Origin: Planctomycetota bacterium
GTDB lineage: Bacteria; Planctomycetota; J058
Direction of reading: 5' to 3'
NCBI GenBank assembly: GCA_023954375.1
Contig: JAMLIC010000011.1
Span: 155,354 to 219,353 of the forward strand
Length of the DNA stretch: 64,000 bases
Numbering within the stretch: position 1 is the first letter of the stretch; each line of letters begins with the position of its first letter. The notes under the pieces were generated by a model. That model made no database searches and was not told where the DNA came from. It was given only the letters and a program-made list of their open reading frames with translations. Shown here one piece after another: positions 50,760-59,473 of this stretch. A program made the translations under genes and the position numbers.

Positions 50760-51830
50760 TCAGCGACGGAGCGACTCGAAGGCCTCCAGCTCCAGGACCG
50801 CTCGCCCCGTCCGACGCACGAGCTCGTGGGCCACGGGGTCCTTCATCAGCCCGCCGACCGCGAGCGTGACGACCATCGCCTCGAAGGCGTAGGTCAGGTG
50901 GGCGCGGTAGCGCTCGAAGAGGTCCCGGGGCGGCGCCACGCCGCGCGCGGCGAGCGCCGCGCCGTAGCGCGCGACGAGGGCCTGCTCGGCCGCGCGGCGG
51001 TCCTCGGGGAGGAGGGCGGTGGCGAGCAGGTAGGCCACGTCGCCCACCCCCTCGCCCGTGCGCACGAGCTGCCAGTCGAGGAGGCCCGGCGCGCCGCCGC
51101 GCCAGAACAGGTTGCCGGCGTGGGTGTCGTGGTGGACCAGCGTCCGCGGCCCCGCGGCGAGGCGCTCCATCGCCTGGCGCCGGCGGCGCGCGTAGCGGAG
51201 CGCCGGCGCGTGCAGCCCGGGCGGCACCGCCGGGCCGGCCCGCGCGAGCCCGCGTCGCATGAGCGGCACGGCCAGGGCCGTCCCCAGGGCGTCCTCGAGG
51301 CGGCGCACGGGGCCCGCCAGCCAGGCGAGGTCGCCCCCGAGGCGCGGGTCCTCCCACAGCGGCGCGTGCAGCCCGGCCAGGAGGTCGATCACCTCCCCCG
51401 CCTGCGCCGGCGTGATCGCGTCGCCCGGGCGCCCGGCGCGGGCGCCCTCGTCATCGACGTCGCCCAGCACGAGCGTGAACCCGCGCCCGAGGTGGCTGGC
51501 GGCGGCGAGGGCCCGCGGCCGCGCCACGGGGAGGGCCGGCGCCACCTCGCGGTAGAAGCGCACCTCCGTCTGCGGCAGCCGCGGCAGCGCCGTGATCGCG
51601 CGCGCCTTCCAGGACCCGGACGGGAGCTTCACGAACCAGCGGCGAGGGAGCGCCGCGTCGTGGTCGACCTCGAGGCGCACGCGCGTCGTCGTGCCCACGT
51701 CGACGCCCAGCGTGGCGACGCCGCGCACCCGCTCCCCGGGCGCCGCCCGGTCGACGACGCGCTGCGCCCAGGCGACCGTCAGGTCGCGGGGCGTCCGGGC
51801 GAGGAGCGTGCTCGTCGTCTCGGTCGGCAT
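50760..51830 (-). CDS. Aminoglycoside-phosphotransferase-fold kinase (APH/choline kinase-like)
   Basis: 356 residues. Eukaryotic-like kinase fold of the APH family: N-lobe RWFVKLPSG, a brenner-type catalytic loop TLVHHDTHAGNLFW, and the metal-binding LLDWQ. It probably phosphorylates a small molecule. Bacterial genome members of this type are often not antibiotic resistance enzymes; resemblance to ecdysteroid-kinase-like proteins (DUF1679/DUF227) is possible. No operon partners: both neighbours are separated by over 100 bases. Confidence 0.82.
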   Translation of the reverse strand: MPTETTSTLLARTPRDLTVAWAQRVVDRAAPGERVRGVATLGVDVGTTTRVRLEVDHDAALPRRWFVKLPSGSWKARAITALPRLPQTEVRFYREVAPALPVARPRALAAASHLGRGFTLVLGDVDDEGARAGRPGDAITPAQAGEVIDLLAGLHAPLWEDPRLGGDLAWLAGPVRRLEDALGTALAVPLMRRGLARAGPAVPPGLHAPALRYARRRRQAMERLAAGPRTLVHHDTHAGNLFWRGGAPGLLDWQLVRTGEGVGDVAYLLATALLPEDRRAAEQALVARYGAALAARGVAPPRDLFERYRAHLTYAFEAMVVTLAVGGLMKDPVAHELVRRTGRAVLELEAFESLRR

Positions 51831-52048
51831 GGGGCGCCGAGCATCGCCCTTGGTGCGCGCCGAGGCAACGGAGATGTGGCGGTCCCGGCGGCCATCCGCG
51901 ATGCGTCTCGCGTGCGCCCCGCCTCGCCCGCGCCCGGACGGGCGCCGGTCCGTCCCTGGACCCGGCCCCGCCGGCGCCAACCGGCGGCACGACTTCCGTC
52001 GTGGCCTCGCGTTTGTGACGTCGACCGGCGGAAGGCTCGGAGGTGAGC

Positions 52049-54124
52049 ATGCGCGCGTCGCACGGTGTCGTGGCGTTGTCGATCGGGTTGCTGGTCCTGA
52101 CCGGCTGCGGGAACCAGTCGAGGAAGGTGAGCAAGCGGTCGCTGGCCGCGGGGTCCACCTCCTCGCAGGGCCAGGCCGGGGGCGGCCTCGGCGAGCCGAC
52201 CCTGGAGGGCGCGTTCACGCCGCGCACCGGCCACACGGCCACCCTGCTCCCCACGGGCGAGGTCCTGGTCGTCGGCGGGCTCGACCTCGTCGGCGCCGCC
52301 CTGGCCGAGACGGCGATCGTCTCGCCCGAGGCGGCGCGGCCCGGCCCGATGCTGCGCGCGGCGCGCGTGGGCCACACGGCGACCCTGCTCGAGAGCGGCG
52401 GGGTGCTGATCGCCGGCGGCGTGAGCGACCTCGCCGGCGCGCCGCTGGCCTCGACCGAGGTCTACGACCCCCTCACCGAGACCTTCTCGCCCGGCCCGCA
52501 GCTCGCCGAGGCGCGCGCCTGGCACGCGGCGGCGACCTTCGAGGCGGGCGGCGCCGCGGTCGTGCTCCTGGCGGGCGGCCAGGGCGCGGGCGGCCTCCTG
52601 GCCTCGGCCGAGGCCCTCGACGCCGACGCCGGCGCCTCGACCCTCCTCGCCGCGCGCCTGACCACGCCCCGGCGCGACGCGCGGGCCGTCGAGCTCGACA
52701 CGGGCGCCGTGCTGATCGCGTCGGGCCGCGACGCGGCCGCGCCCGAGCTGTTCGACCCGGCGACGCGGACCTTCTCGCCCGTGGCGGGCGGCGTCGCCCG
52801 CGCCGGCGCGGCGCTGGCCTCCGTCGGCGGCGAGGCGCTCGTCGTGGGCGGCGCGAGCGCCGCGACCCTCGAGGGGACGACCGAGGTGTTCGACGCCGCG
52901 ACCCGCGCGCTCGCGCAGGGCGTCGCCCTCGCCGGACCGCGCCGCGACGCGGCGGTCGTCGCCCTCGGGCGCGACGGCGTGGCGATCGTCGGCGGTCGCG
53001 GGCCGGCCGGGCCGGTGACGGAGATCGAGGTCCTCGTGGGTTCGCGCCTGGGTCAGGCGCAGCTGGCGCTCGCCGCGCCGCTCGTGCTGCCGCGCGTGGG
53101 CCACACGGCCACCGCGCTCGACGCCACGCGGATCCTCGTCGTCGGCGGGCGCGACGACGAGGGCGAGCTCGTCGACGCCGTCGAGGTGATCGACCTGGCG
53201 CAGGGCCTCGCGCCGGCGATGTCCATGGCCACCTCGACCGTGGCGCCCTCGTCCGCCGTCGGCTCGACCTCCGGCGCGGCCTCGAGCGCGCCCGGGTCGA
53301 ACGCTCCGATCCCGCTCCCGGCGGCGACGGGCACCCCGATCTCGAACCCGATCGGCGCGGCGGCGGCGGCGAACCAGCAGGCCCAGCTCACGGCGCTCCT
53401 CCAGGCGCTCCAGACGGCCAACCCGGCGGCGCCGGCGGCCCCGGCGGCCCCGGCGGCCCCGGCCCCGGCGGCCGCGACGGCGAACCCGCTCACCGGGCTC
53501 CTGGGCGGCCTGGCCGGCAACCTCCTCGGCGGGCTGTTCGGCAACCCGACGGCGGGGACCACCGCCAACGCCAACAACAACGCCGGCCTCAGCGGGCTCC
53601 TGAGCACGCTCCTCGGCGGCGGGGCGACGCCGACCGCGACCCCGACGGCGACCCCGGCCGCGACGAACCCGACGGCGAACCTGGGCGGCCTGCTGGGTAA
53701 CCTCCTCGGCTCGCTCACGGGCACCGGCGGCGGCACCGGCGGCGGCCTGCTCGGCAACCTGTTCGGCGCGCCGACGGCGACGCCGACCGCCGCCCCGGCC
53801 AACAACAACCTCTTCGGCAACCTGCTGGGCGGCCTGTTCGGCGCCCCGACCGCCGCCCCGGCCCCGACGGCCGCGCCGGCCAACAACAACCTCTTCGGCA
53901 ACCTGCTGGGTGGCCTGTTCGGCGCCCCGACCGCCGCCCCGGCGCCGACGGCCGCGCCGGCCAACAACGGCTTCTTCGGCAACCTCCTGGGCGGCCTCTT
54001 CGGCGCGCCGACCGCCGCCCCGGCGCCGACGAACAACGGCGGCCTGCTCGGCAACCTGTTCGGCGGCCCCACGAACAACAACAACAACGGCGGCGGCTTC
54101 TTCGGGAACCTGTTCGGCCCCTGA
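52049..54124 (+). CDS. Kelch-repeat lipoprotein with LLGNLFG-type C-terminal repeats
   Basis: 691 residues. Lipoprotein signal with lipobox LTGC (about residue 20), so it is lipid-anchored. Residues 50-390 contain Kelch-type beta-propeller repeats (RTGHTATLLPTGEVLVVGG, RVGHTATLLESGGVLIAGG, RVGHTATALDATRILVVGG and others). After a Pro/Ala linker, residues 480-691 are an odd low-complexity part with repeats of GNLLGGLFGAPTAAPAP and NNNLFGN. ATG selected because GGAGG ends 5 bases upstream; a GTG 6 bases earlier is possible. Likely faces the periplasm or cell surface; role in adhesion or assembly is a guess. Confidence 0.82.
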   Translation: MRASHGVVALSIGLLVLTGCGNQSRKVSKRSLAAGSTSSQGQAGGGLGEPTLEGAFTPRTGHTATLLPTGEVLVVGGLDLVGAALAETAIVSPEAARPGPMLRAARVGHTATLLESGGVLIAGGVSDLAGAPLASTEVYDPLTETFSPGPQLAEARAWHAAATFEAGGAAVVLLAGGQGAGGLLASAEALDADAGASTLLAARLTTPRRDARAVELDTGAVLIASGRDAAAPELFDPATRTFSPVAGGVARAGAALASVGGEALVVGGASAATLEGTTEVFDAATRALAQGVALAGPRRDAAVVALGRDGVAIVGGRGPAGPVTEIEVLVGSRLGQAQLALAAPLVLPRVGHTATALDATRILVVGGRDDEGELVDAVEVIDLAQGLAPAMSMATSTVAPSSAVGSTSGAASSAPGSNAPIPLPAATGTPISNPIGAAAAANQQAQLTALLQALQTANPAAPAAPAAPAAPAPAAATANPLTGLLGGLAGNLLGGLFGNPTAGTTANANNNAGLSGLLSTLLGGGATPTATPTATPAATNPTANLGGLLGNLLGSLTGTGGGTGGGLLGNLFGAPTATPTAAPANNNLFGNLLGGLFGAPTAAPAPTAAPANNNLFGNLLGGLFGAPTAAPAPTAAPANNGFFGNLLGGLFGAPTAAPAPTNNGGLLGNLFGGPTNNNNNGGGFFGNLFGP
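53790..54030 (+). repeat. 81-bp tandem coding repeats in the Kelch lipoprotein gene
   Basis: Three units with exact 81-base period (AACAAC marks at 53801, 53882, 53963), each encoding about 27 residues built on LFGNLLGGLFGAPT plus a Pro/Ala/Asn spacer. Shorter derivatives flank them. Confidence 0.8.
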
Positions 54125-54167
54125 GCCGCCCGGTCCTCCTCCTCTCGTCTCCTCTCGTGGTTCCCTC

Positions 54168-54194
54168 GCGGCCGCGCCCTCAGGGCGCGGCCGC
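54168..54194. terminator. Bidirectional hairpin between convergent genes
   Basis: Perfect 12-bp stem GCGGCCGCGCCC / GGGCGCGGCCGC with loop TCA, midway between the lipoprotein stop and the GNAT stop. No T-run on either side, but the position and strength suggest a shared terminator. Confidence 0.6.
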
Positions 54195-54200
54195 GGCGCT

Positions 54201-55124
54201 TCAGGCCAGGTCCACGAACCAGCTCGCGCCGACCTGCGCCCGCCCGCAGCGGCGGGCCGTCGCCTGGGAGGGCGCGTTCGAGGCGTGAATCGTCCCCCAC
54301 AGGAGCGGGTCGCCCGACGGGTCGAGGGCGTCGATCAGGCCGCGCTGGAGCCAGGGCGCGAGCCCTCGCCCGCGGAAGGGCGCCGCCACGAGCTCCTCGA
54401 CGACCTCGAACCCCTCGCACGCCCAGCCGTCCCCGCGCCGCGCGGCCGCCAGCCCCGCCCAGCGCCCCTCGACCCGCAGCGTGACCAGCGCGCCGTCGCG
54501 CACGCACCCCTCGAGGGAGCCGCGCGACTCGGCGTGCACCTCGCGCCCGAGGGGGCCCGCCTGCGCCTGCCAGGCGGCCATCTCCTCCGTGTAGCGGTCG
54601 AAGTCGTCCAGCGCGGCGGCGCGCTCGACGCGCACGCCCGGCGGCCAGTCGCACGGGCCGCGCAGGTGCGAGAGGGGGGCCGCGAAGAGGAGCAGGTCCG
54701 GCGCCGCCCCCGGCGGCGGCGCCGCCCCGGCCGGCAGGTGCAGGCGCGCCCGCGGCGGCGAGAACGTCGCGAAGGCCGCGCGCACGGCCGCCGCGACCTC
54801 CCGCCAGCGGCCCGCCGGGTCGACGGTCCAGGCGACGAGGTCGACGAACGGGAGGACGACGTCGCCCCCCTTGAAGCGGATCCCCGCCAGGACCGCGCCG
54901 CCGCCGACCGGCAGCACGCGCTGCAGGTAGTCGGCCGGGGCGGCGCCCGCGACCGGGCAGGCGCGCGCGAAGCCGCCCGCCCACGCCGCGTCCTCGCACC
55001 AGCGGAGCCCCTGCGCGACCCAGCGCTCGAGGGCCCGGCGCGCAGCGGCCCGCGGCCACGCGGCCAGCGGGCCCGCGAGCTCCGCCTCGAGGCGGTCGAC
55101 GAACGGCGCGAGCAGGTCGTTCAC
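54201..55124 (-). CDS. GNAT-family acetyltransferase with an extra N-terminal domain
   Basis: 307 residues. The C-terminal part (about 215-300) has a GNAT core: FEVVEELVAAPFRGRGLAPWLQRGLIDAL with the acetyl-CoA loop, then TIHASNAPSQATARRCGRAQV. The first 190 residues have no clear family: an N-terminal helix and VLPVGGGAVLAGIRFKGGDVVLPFVDLVAW strands. Starts at a GTG overlapping the stop of the Zn-ribbon/OmpA/VWA gene by 4 bases, so it may act with that protein. Substrate unknown. Confidence 0.72.
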   Translation of the reverse strand: MNDLLAPFVDRLEAELAGPLAAWPRAAARRALERWVAQGLRWCEDAAWAGGFARACPVAGAAPADYLQRVLPVGGGAVLAGIRFKGGDVVLPFVDLVAWTVDPAGRWREVAAAVRAAFATFSPPRARLHLPAGAAPPPGAAPDLLLFAAPLSHLRGPCDWPPGVRVERAAALDDFDRYTEEMAAWQAQAGPLGREVHAESRGSLEGCVRDGALVTLRVEGRWAGLAAARRGDGWACEGFEVVEELVAAPFRGRGLAPWLQRGLIDALDPSGDPLLWGTIHASNAPSQATARRCGRAQVGASWFVDLA

Positions 55125-57379
55125 TCGGTCAGCGCGTTGAGGTCCTTGAACACGCCGTCGTTCTGGGCGGCGAGCTCCTCGAGGAACCAGCCGAGCACCA
55201 CCTGCTGCACCTCGGCCGAGGTGAGCGGCTGGCCCCTCTTCGTCTTCACGCCCGCGCTCCGGAGCGCGGTCGTCACCCGGTAGACGAGCTTGTCGCGGTC
55301 GTCGCGGCGCAGGTCGGGCGTCTTCTTCAGCTCCTCGTGGTAGGCGTCGTTGACCTTCTTGCGCGCCGCCGCGTCGACGAGGTCCTGCCCCTCGAGGAAG
55401 CCGTAGGCGTCGATCCGCCGGGGCTTCGGGCCGGCGTTCCAGCGCCCCTTCACCGTCGACAGGATCACGTGCTCGTTGACCGTGTTGACCGTGGGCAGGC
55501 CGTCCGAGAGGAAGACCACCGCGTCGACGCCCTCGACCTTGGTGAGCGCGTGATGGAGGGCCCCGGAGGTGTTCGTCGCCGAGTCGGGCTTGAGCTCCTC
55601 CACCCACCGGTAGGCCGCCTGGCGGTAGAAGCGCGACGCCGGGAGGAGCTGGGCCGTCCACGGGGTCACGTTCGTGTCGAAGGCCACCAGGCCGAAGCTG
55701 CGACTCGACGGCAGGGCGCGCAGCGTCTCCAGCAGGCGGTCCTTGCACACCTCGATGCGCGGCCGCTTGACCGGCTTCTTCTGCTCCACCGGGTCGACCG
55801 CGTTCATGGAGCCCGACACGTCGATCACGAAGAGCACGTTGCCGGGCGGGACCTCGATCGCCGGCGCCGCCGGGCAGTCGAGCGCGTCGAAGGTCCAGGG
55901 GCCGTCGTCGTTCTGGTAGTCCCACCCGGGGCCGCCCGTGCCGTAGAGCGCCACGCGCGCCGCCGCCTCGTCGGCGGGCGGGCTGGACGCGTCCCACGGC
56001 AGGCGGTCGGCCTGGAAGAAGAGGAACTCGTCGCGCCGGTTGGTCAGGCTGTACTTCTGCGTGCGCACCTTCAGGTACTGCTCGCCGAAGCCGACCGTCT
56101 TGCGCCCGGCGTCGACCCACGCGAGGCCCTCGCGCAGCTTCTTCAGGCGCTCGACCCGCTTCGCGTCCCACTTGCGCCGCTCCTGCGTGAGGAACACCAG
56201 GCGCTCGTTGTCGGTCCGCTTCTTCGCCGCCTCCATGCGCACGCTGGCCGGCAGGAGCGGCGGCGCCACGAGGTCGAGGAGCGTCCGCTCGTAGAAGTCG
56301 AACACCGCCTTCCAGCTGGCGAGGTCCTTCCAGCCCTGCGCCGGGTCGAGCGTCAGGCCGCTGTCGCGGAACTCGGCCTTGTGGCGGCGGGCGAAGCCCT
56401 TGAAGCCCTGCCACTCGGCGGGGTCGGCCGGGCTCGCGGGGCGCCCGACCCAGTCCTCGATCGTCGTCGCGTCGAGCGCGGCCTTCCGGGCGTCGGTCTT
56501 CAGCAGGTGCTGGTAGCTCCGCAGGGCCGAGTCGGCCCACGCGTCGCGGTCGCCCTCGAGCATGTGGAGGATGTCCGCGCAGCGGTCGCGCGACAGCGCG
56601 TCGTTGCGCGCGTCGGTGCCGGTCGCGTCGGTGTGGCCGGCGATCACGAGGCGCAGGGTGGGGTTGGCCTCGGCGTGGAGGAGCACCAGGTGGAGCACCG
56701 TCAGGCCGTCGGGCAGGAGCACGTGGCTGTCGTGGTTGAACTCGAGCTCCTGGCACTGGAGGCGCTGCGCCCAGCCCTTCTGGAAGCGGTCGACCGGGAG
56801 GATCGTGCGCTTCTTGACCCCCAGGGCCGCCACCCCGACCTGCGGCGCGTGGCCGAGCTTGCCCTGCTCGGTGACGTCGACGACCTCGAGCCCCTCGAAG
56901 CGCAGGTCGTCGCTCGCGCCGTCGCCGTAGACGAACAGGTAGCGGGCGTCGTGGCACGGCTTGCCCCCCTCCTGCCGCGGGGCCTTCCAGGTGTCCGCAG
57001 GGAGCTCGCGCGCCTCCTGCGCGGCGTACTCGACCGAGAGGCGCACCTCGACCTCGGGGTCGCCCGACCAGCAGCGCACGACGAGCACCTGCTCGGTCGG
57101 CGGCAGCTTGCCCTCGGCCGCCCAGCCGCGCGCCGTGGCCTTGGGCACGGCCACGACGCGCTCGGCGGCGAGGAGCTTCTCGGCGGGCCACCCCTGAGCG
57201 GTCGGGCGCGGGTCGCGGCCGCCGCCGAAGAGGAGCTCGACCTTGCGGGCGGTCACGCGGAAGGTGCGCGTGCGGCCCCCGGCGAGCGTCCAGAGCCCCT
57301 TGCGCGTGCCGCACTGGGGGCAGGCGACCTCGCTGTCGGAGGCGATGTGCGTGTTGCACTGCTTGCAGTCCCAGGGCAT
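55121..57379 (-). CDS. Zinc-ribbon / OmpA-like / von Willebrand A protein without signal peptide
   Basis: 752 residues. N-terminal zinc ribbon C5-x2-C8 ... C20-x2-C23. An OmpA_C-like domain (about 205-275, LEFNHDSHVLLPDG..LRLVIAGHTDATGTDARNDALSRDRCADIL) normally binds peptidoglycan. A VWA domain (about 510-690) has the MIDAS motif DVSGSMN and later SDGLPT. No signal or membrane helix is present. A cytoplasmic metal-binding N-terminus with a peptidoglycan-type domain is contradictory, so the OmpA-like domain may bind something else, or export is non-classical. It is coupled to the GNAT gene. Similar OmpA modules occur near contractile-injection and secretion loci; none is seen here. Confidence 0.8.
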   Translation of the reverse strand: MPWDCKQCNTHIASDSEVACPQCGTRKGLWTLAGGRTRTFRVTARKVELLFGGGRDPRPTAQGWPAEKLLAAERVVAVPKATARGWAAEGKLPPTEQVLVVRCWSGDPEVEVRLSVEYAAQEARELPADTWKAPRQEGGKPCHDARYLFVYGDGASDDLRFEGLEVVDVTEQGKLGHAPQVGVAALGVKKRTILPVDRFQKGWAQRLQCQELEFNHDSHVLLPDGLTVLHLVLLHAEANPTLRLVIAGHTDATGTDARNDALSRDRCADILHMLEGDRDAWADSALRSYQHLLKTDARKAALDATTIEDWVGRPASPADPAEWQGFKGFARRHKAEFRDSGLTLDPAQGWKDLASWKAVFDFYERTLLDLVAPPLLPASVRMEAAKKRTDNERLVFLTQERRKWDAKRVERLKKLREGLAWVDAGRKTVGFGEQYLKVRTQKYSLTNRRDEFLFFQADRLPWDASSPPADEAAARVALYGTGGPGWDYQNDDGPWTFDALDCPAAPAIEVPPGNVLFVIDVSGSMNAVDPVEQKKPVKRPRIEVCKDRLLETLRALPSSRSFGLVAFDTNVTPWTAQLLPASRFYRQAAYRWVEELKPDSATNTSGALHHALTKVEGVDAVVFLSDGLPTVNTVNEHVILSTVKGRWNAGPKPRRIDAYGFLEGQDLVDAAARKKVNDAYHEELKKTPDLRRDDRDKLVYRVTTALRSAGVKTKRGQPLTSAEVQQVVLGWFLEELAAQNDGVFKDLNALTE

Positions 57380-57425
57380 GGCCCCCCTCCCGCCGCGCGC
57401 GTGGCGCCGGCGCGGCCCTCGATCG

Positions 57426-57431
57426 TATCCT
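57426..57431 (+). promoter_or_regulatory. -10 box TATCCT of a probably leaderless kinase-FHA gene
   Basis: TATCCT is 7 bases before the GTG start at 57439, without a Shine-Dalgarno sequence between them. Confidence 0.55.
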
Positions 57432-57438
57432 CGGGCCC

Positions 57439-58587
57439 GTGCCGCCGCCGGACGAGCCGCGCCAGGGGGACGTGATCGCGGGCTGCGTGGTCGAGCGCCT
57501 GCTCGGGCGCGGGGCCATGGGCTCGGCGCACCTCGCCCGCCGCGCCGCCGACGGCCGCCCGGTGGTCGTCAAGGTGCTCGCGGCCGAGCTGGCGCAGGAC
57601 GCCGAGCTGCGGGCGCGCTTCGTGCGCGAGTGGCAGGCGCTGCGCAAGGTCGAGCGCCACCCGAACGTCGTCGAGGTGCTGGACCTCGACGAGGGCGCGG
57701 CGCGGCCGGCGCTCGTGCTCGAGCACGTGCCCGGCGTGTCGCTCGACGAGGCCCTGCGCCGCCACGGCCGGATCGAGTGGGCGAGGGCCGCGCGGGTCGC
57801 GCGCGACCTGGCGCTGGGGCTCGCGGCCGTGCACGCGCGCGGGATCGTCCACCGCGACGTCAAGCCGGCGAACGCCGTCGTCACGCCCGCGGGCCAGGCC
57901 AAGCTCATCGACTTCGGCGTCGCCAAGGACCTGGCGCGCCACACCGCCCTGACCCTCCCGGGCGAGCTCCTGGGCACGGCCTCGTTCATGGCGCCCGAGG
58001 TGTGGGAGGAGGGGCCGACGACGCCGGCCGTCGACCTGTTCGCGCTGGGGGCGACCCTCTACCACCTCGTGGCGGGCGCGCCGCCCTTCGCGGGCGACGA
58101 CCTCGACCAGGTCGCCGACAAGGTCCTCGCGGGCGACCACGCGCCGCTGCGGGCCGCCGTCCCCGCCGCGCCGGCCGACCTCGAGGCCCTGGTCGAGCAC
58201 CTGCTCGAGCCCGAACCGGCGCACCGCTGCCGGAGCGCGGCCGCCTGCGCGCGCGACCTCGACCGCGTCCTCGCCGGCCAGCCGCCGCTCCTGCCGACGC
58301 TCCTGGTCGAGGGCGCGGCCGCGCGCCTGCCGCTCGTCGGCGCGGAGTGGTTCACGCTCGGCCGCGACCCGGCCGCGCGCCTCGCGCTCGGCGACCCGTC
58401 GGTCGCCCCGAAGCACGCGCAGGTGCGCCGCGCGGCCGACGGACGCTTCCTGCTCTTCGACCTGCGCGGCTCGACGGGGACGTGGCTCGACGACGCGCCG
58501 CTCGCGCCAGGCGAGCCGCGGCCGCTGCGCGACGGGGCGCGCGGGAGGGTGGGGGGGGTGGGGCTGCGGTTCCGGGATCCGCGATGA
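57439..58587 (+). CDS. Ser/Thr protein kinase with C-terminal FHA domain
   Basis: 382 residues. Kinase domain 10-275: GRGAMGSAH, K45, HRDVKPAN 138-145, DFG 158-160, APE 185-187. FHA domain about 300-375: FTLGRDPAARLALGDPSVAPKHAQVRR..LFDLRGSTGTWLDD, with the Gly-Arg and His of the binding face; the usual Ser-Arg is replaced by PKH, so phosphopeptide affinity may be reduced. No membrane helix: a soluble kinase. It diverges from the Zn-ribbon/OmpA/VWA gene by 59 bases. FHA domains on kinases usually recruit substrates or bind the autophosphorylated loop. Confidence 0.88.
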   Translation: MPPPDEPRQGDVIAGCVVERLLGRGAMGSAHLARRAADGRPVVVKVLAAELAQDAELRARFVREWQALRKVERHPNVVEVLDLDEGAARPALVLEHVPGVSLDEALRRHGRIEWARAARVARDLALGLAAVHARGIVHRDVKPANAVVTPAGQAKLIDFGVAKDLARHTALTLPGELLGTASFMAPEVWEEGPTTPAVDLFALGATLYHLVAGAPPFAGDDLDQVADKVLAGDHAPLRAAVPAAPADLEALVEHLLEPEPAHRCRSAAACARDLDRVLAGQPPLLPTLLVEGAAARLPLVGAEWFTLGRDPAARLALGDPSVAPKHAQVRRAADGRFLLFDLRGSTGTWLDDAPLAPGEPRPLRDGARGRVGGVGLRFRDPR

Positions 58588-58590
58588 ATG

Positions 58591-58698
58591 AACCACGGAG
58601 TGCACGGAGAGGAGAGAAGAGGAGAGAAGAGAAGGCCGAGTTCCGGCGGCGGCTCCTCCTCCTGCCTCTCCTCCGTGTCCTCCGTGCACTCCGTGGTT
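58591..58698. repeat. Inverted repeat element with ACCACGGAG-type ends
   Basis: Perfect 19-bp inverted arms, AACCACGGAGTGCACGGAG at 58591-58609 and its complement at 58680-58698, enclosing a purine-rich to pyrimidine-rich stretch that also partly pairs. A large hairpin could form. Ends of this type are scattered in many Planctomycetota and Verrucomicrobiota genomes (from general knowledge). It lies just after the kinase-FHA stop. Confidence 0.7.
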
Positions 58699-58720
58699 GA
58701 AGACTCGAACGACCGCGGGC

Positions 58721-59326
58721 CTACTCCCCCGTCGCCGAGCCCACCCCCGACGCGCGCCACACCTTGCGCAGGGCCCGCTTGAGCCCCGGGTCGAGGTCGA
58801 GCGCGTCGACCTCCTCGGGGCGCACCCAGCGGACCGCCCGGGCGCCCTCGCCGGCGACCGCCTCGGCGCCCTCCTCCGCGACGAGGAGATAGCGCAGGTC
58901 GTAGTGGTAGTGCGCGGGCTCCTGGCCGCGGGCCGGGATCGGATGGACGTCGACGTCGAGCAGGCGCGGGAGCGCGCCGGGCCACGTCGTGGCCAGCCCC
59001 GTCTCCTCGCGCACCTCGCGCGCCGCCACGTCGACCGGCTGCCACTCGCCGGGCTCGAAGTGGCCGCCCGGCTGGAGCCAGCGGTCGAGCTTGGCGTGGT
59101 GGATGAGGAGCGTCCGCGTGCGGCCGGGGTCGACGACGATCGCGCTGGCGGTCAGGTGGCCCGGGCTGTACTGCCCGCGCCAGAAGGGCGACCCGGTGGT
59201 CTTGAGGAGCTGGTGGGTGCGCTTGACCGAGCGCTCCTCGGCCCCGTCGGCGGCGCGATGCCGGGACAGCAGCCCCCGCAGCTCCTGCACGACCTCGATC
59301 GGGTCGACGGCGTCCTGGCCGGCCAT
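58721..59326 (-). CDS. Nudix hydrolase
   Basis: 201 residues. Nudix box at about 88-112: GHFEPGEWQPVDVAAREVREETGL, which matches G-x5-E-x8-REVREETGL with one residue more than the canonical x7. N-terminus has ATP-independent helical character (MAGQDAVDPIEVVQELRGLLSRH). It hydrolyses a nucleoside diphosphate linked to another moiety; the exact substrate is unclear. Leaderless-type start with TATGCT 6 bases before ATG. Confidence 0.88.
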   Translation of the reverse strand: MAGQDAVDPIEVVQELRGLLSRHRAADGAEERSVKRTHQLLKTTGSPFWRGQYSPGHLTASAIVVDPGRTRTLLIHHAKLDRWLQPGGHFEPGEWQPVDVAAREVREETGLATTWPGALPRLLDVDVHPIPARGQEPAHYHYDLRYLLVAEEGAEAVAGEGARAVRWVRPEEVDALDLDPGLKRALRKVWRASGVGSATGE

Positions 59327-59332
59327 TCCGCC

Positions 59333-59338
59333 AGCATA
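59333..59338 (-). promoter_or_regulatory. -10 box TATGCT of a probably leaderless Nudix gene
   Basis: TATGCT on the minus strand ends 6 bases before the ATG at 59326. No ribosome-binding site. Confidence 0.55.
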
Positions 59339-59473
59339 CCCCTGCGGGGCGGCGGCCGCCCGGCCCCGCCGGACGCCAGGCGGCGGCGGGGGCTGCGCCG
59401 GTTTGACACGACGTGTACGCGGGCCGCTCCGGCGACGACCGTAGCATCCGCCGTCCCCGGAGGAGGAGTGGCG

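Noticed and set aside
54201..57989. A 1262-residue minus-strand frame joining the GNAT with upstream text
   Set aside because: The real GNAT begins at the GTG at 55124 that overlaps the preceding stop; the upstream part is a shadow of the VWA gene.
58588..58782. Small frame starting MNHGVHGEERR within the inverted repeat
   Set aside because: Its sequence is a translation of the ACCACGGAG repeat; such frames arise wherever the element occurs.
59402..59447. TTGACA near 59403 paired with TAGCAT at 59442 as promoter of the C11 peptidase
   Set aside because: Spacing of 33 bases is far beyond 16-19, so they cannot be one sigma-70 promoter.
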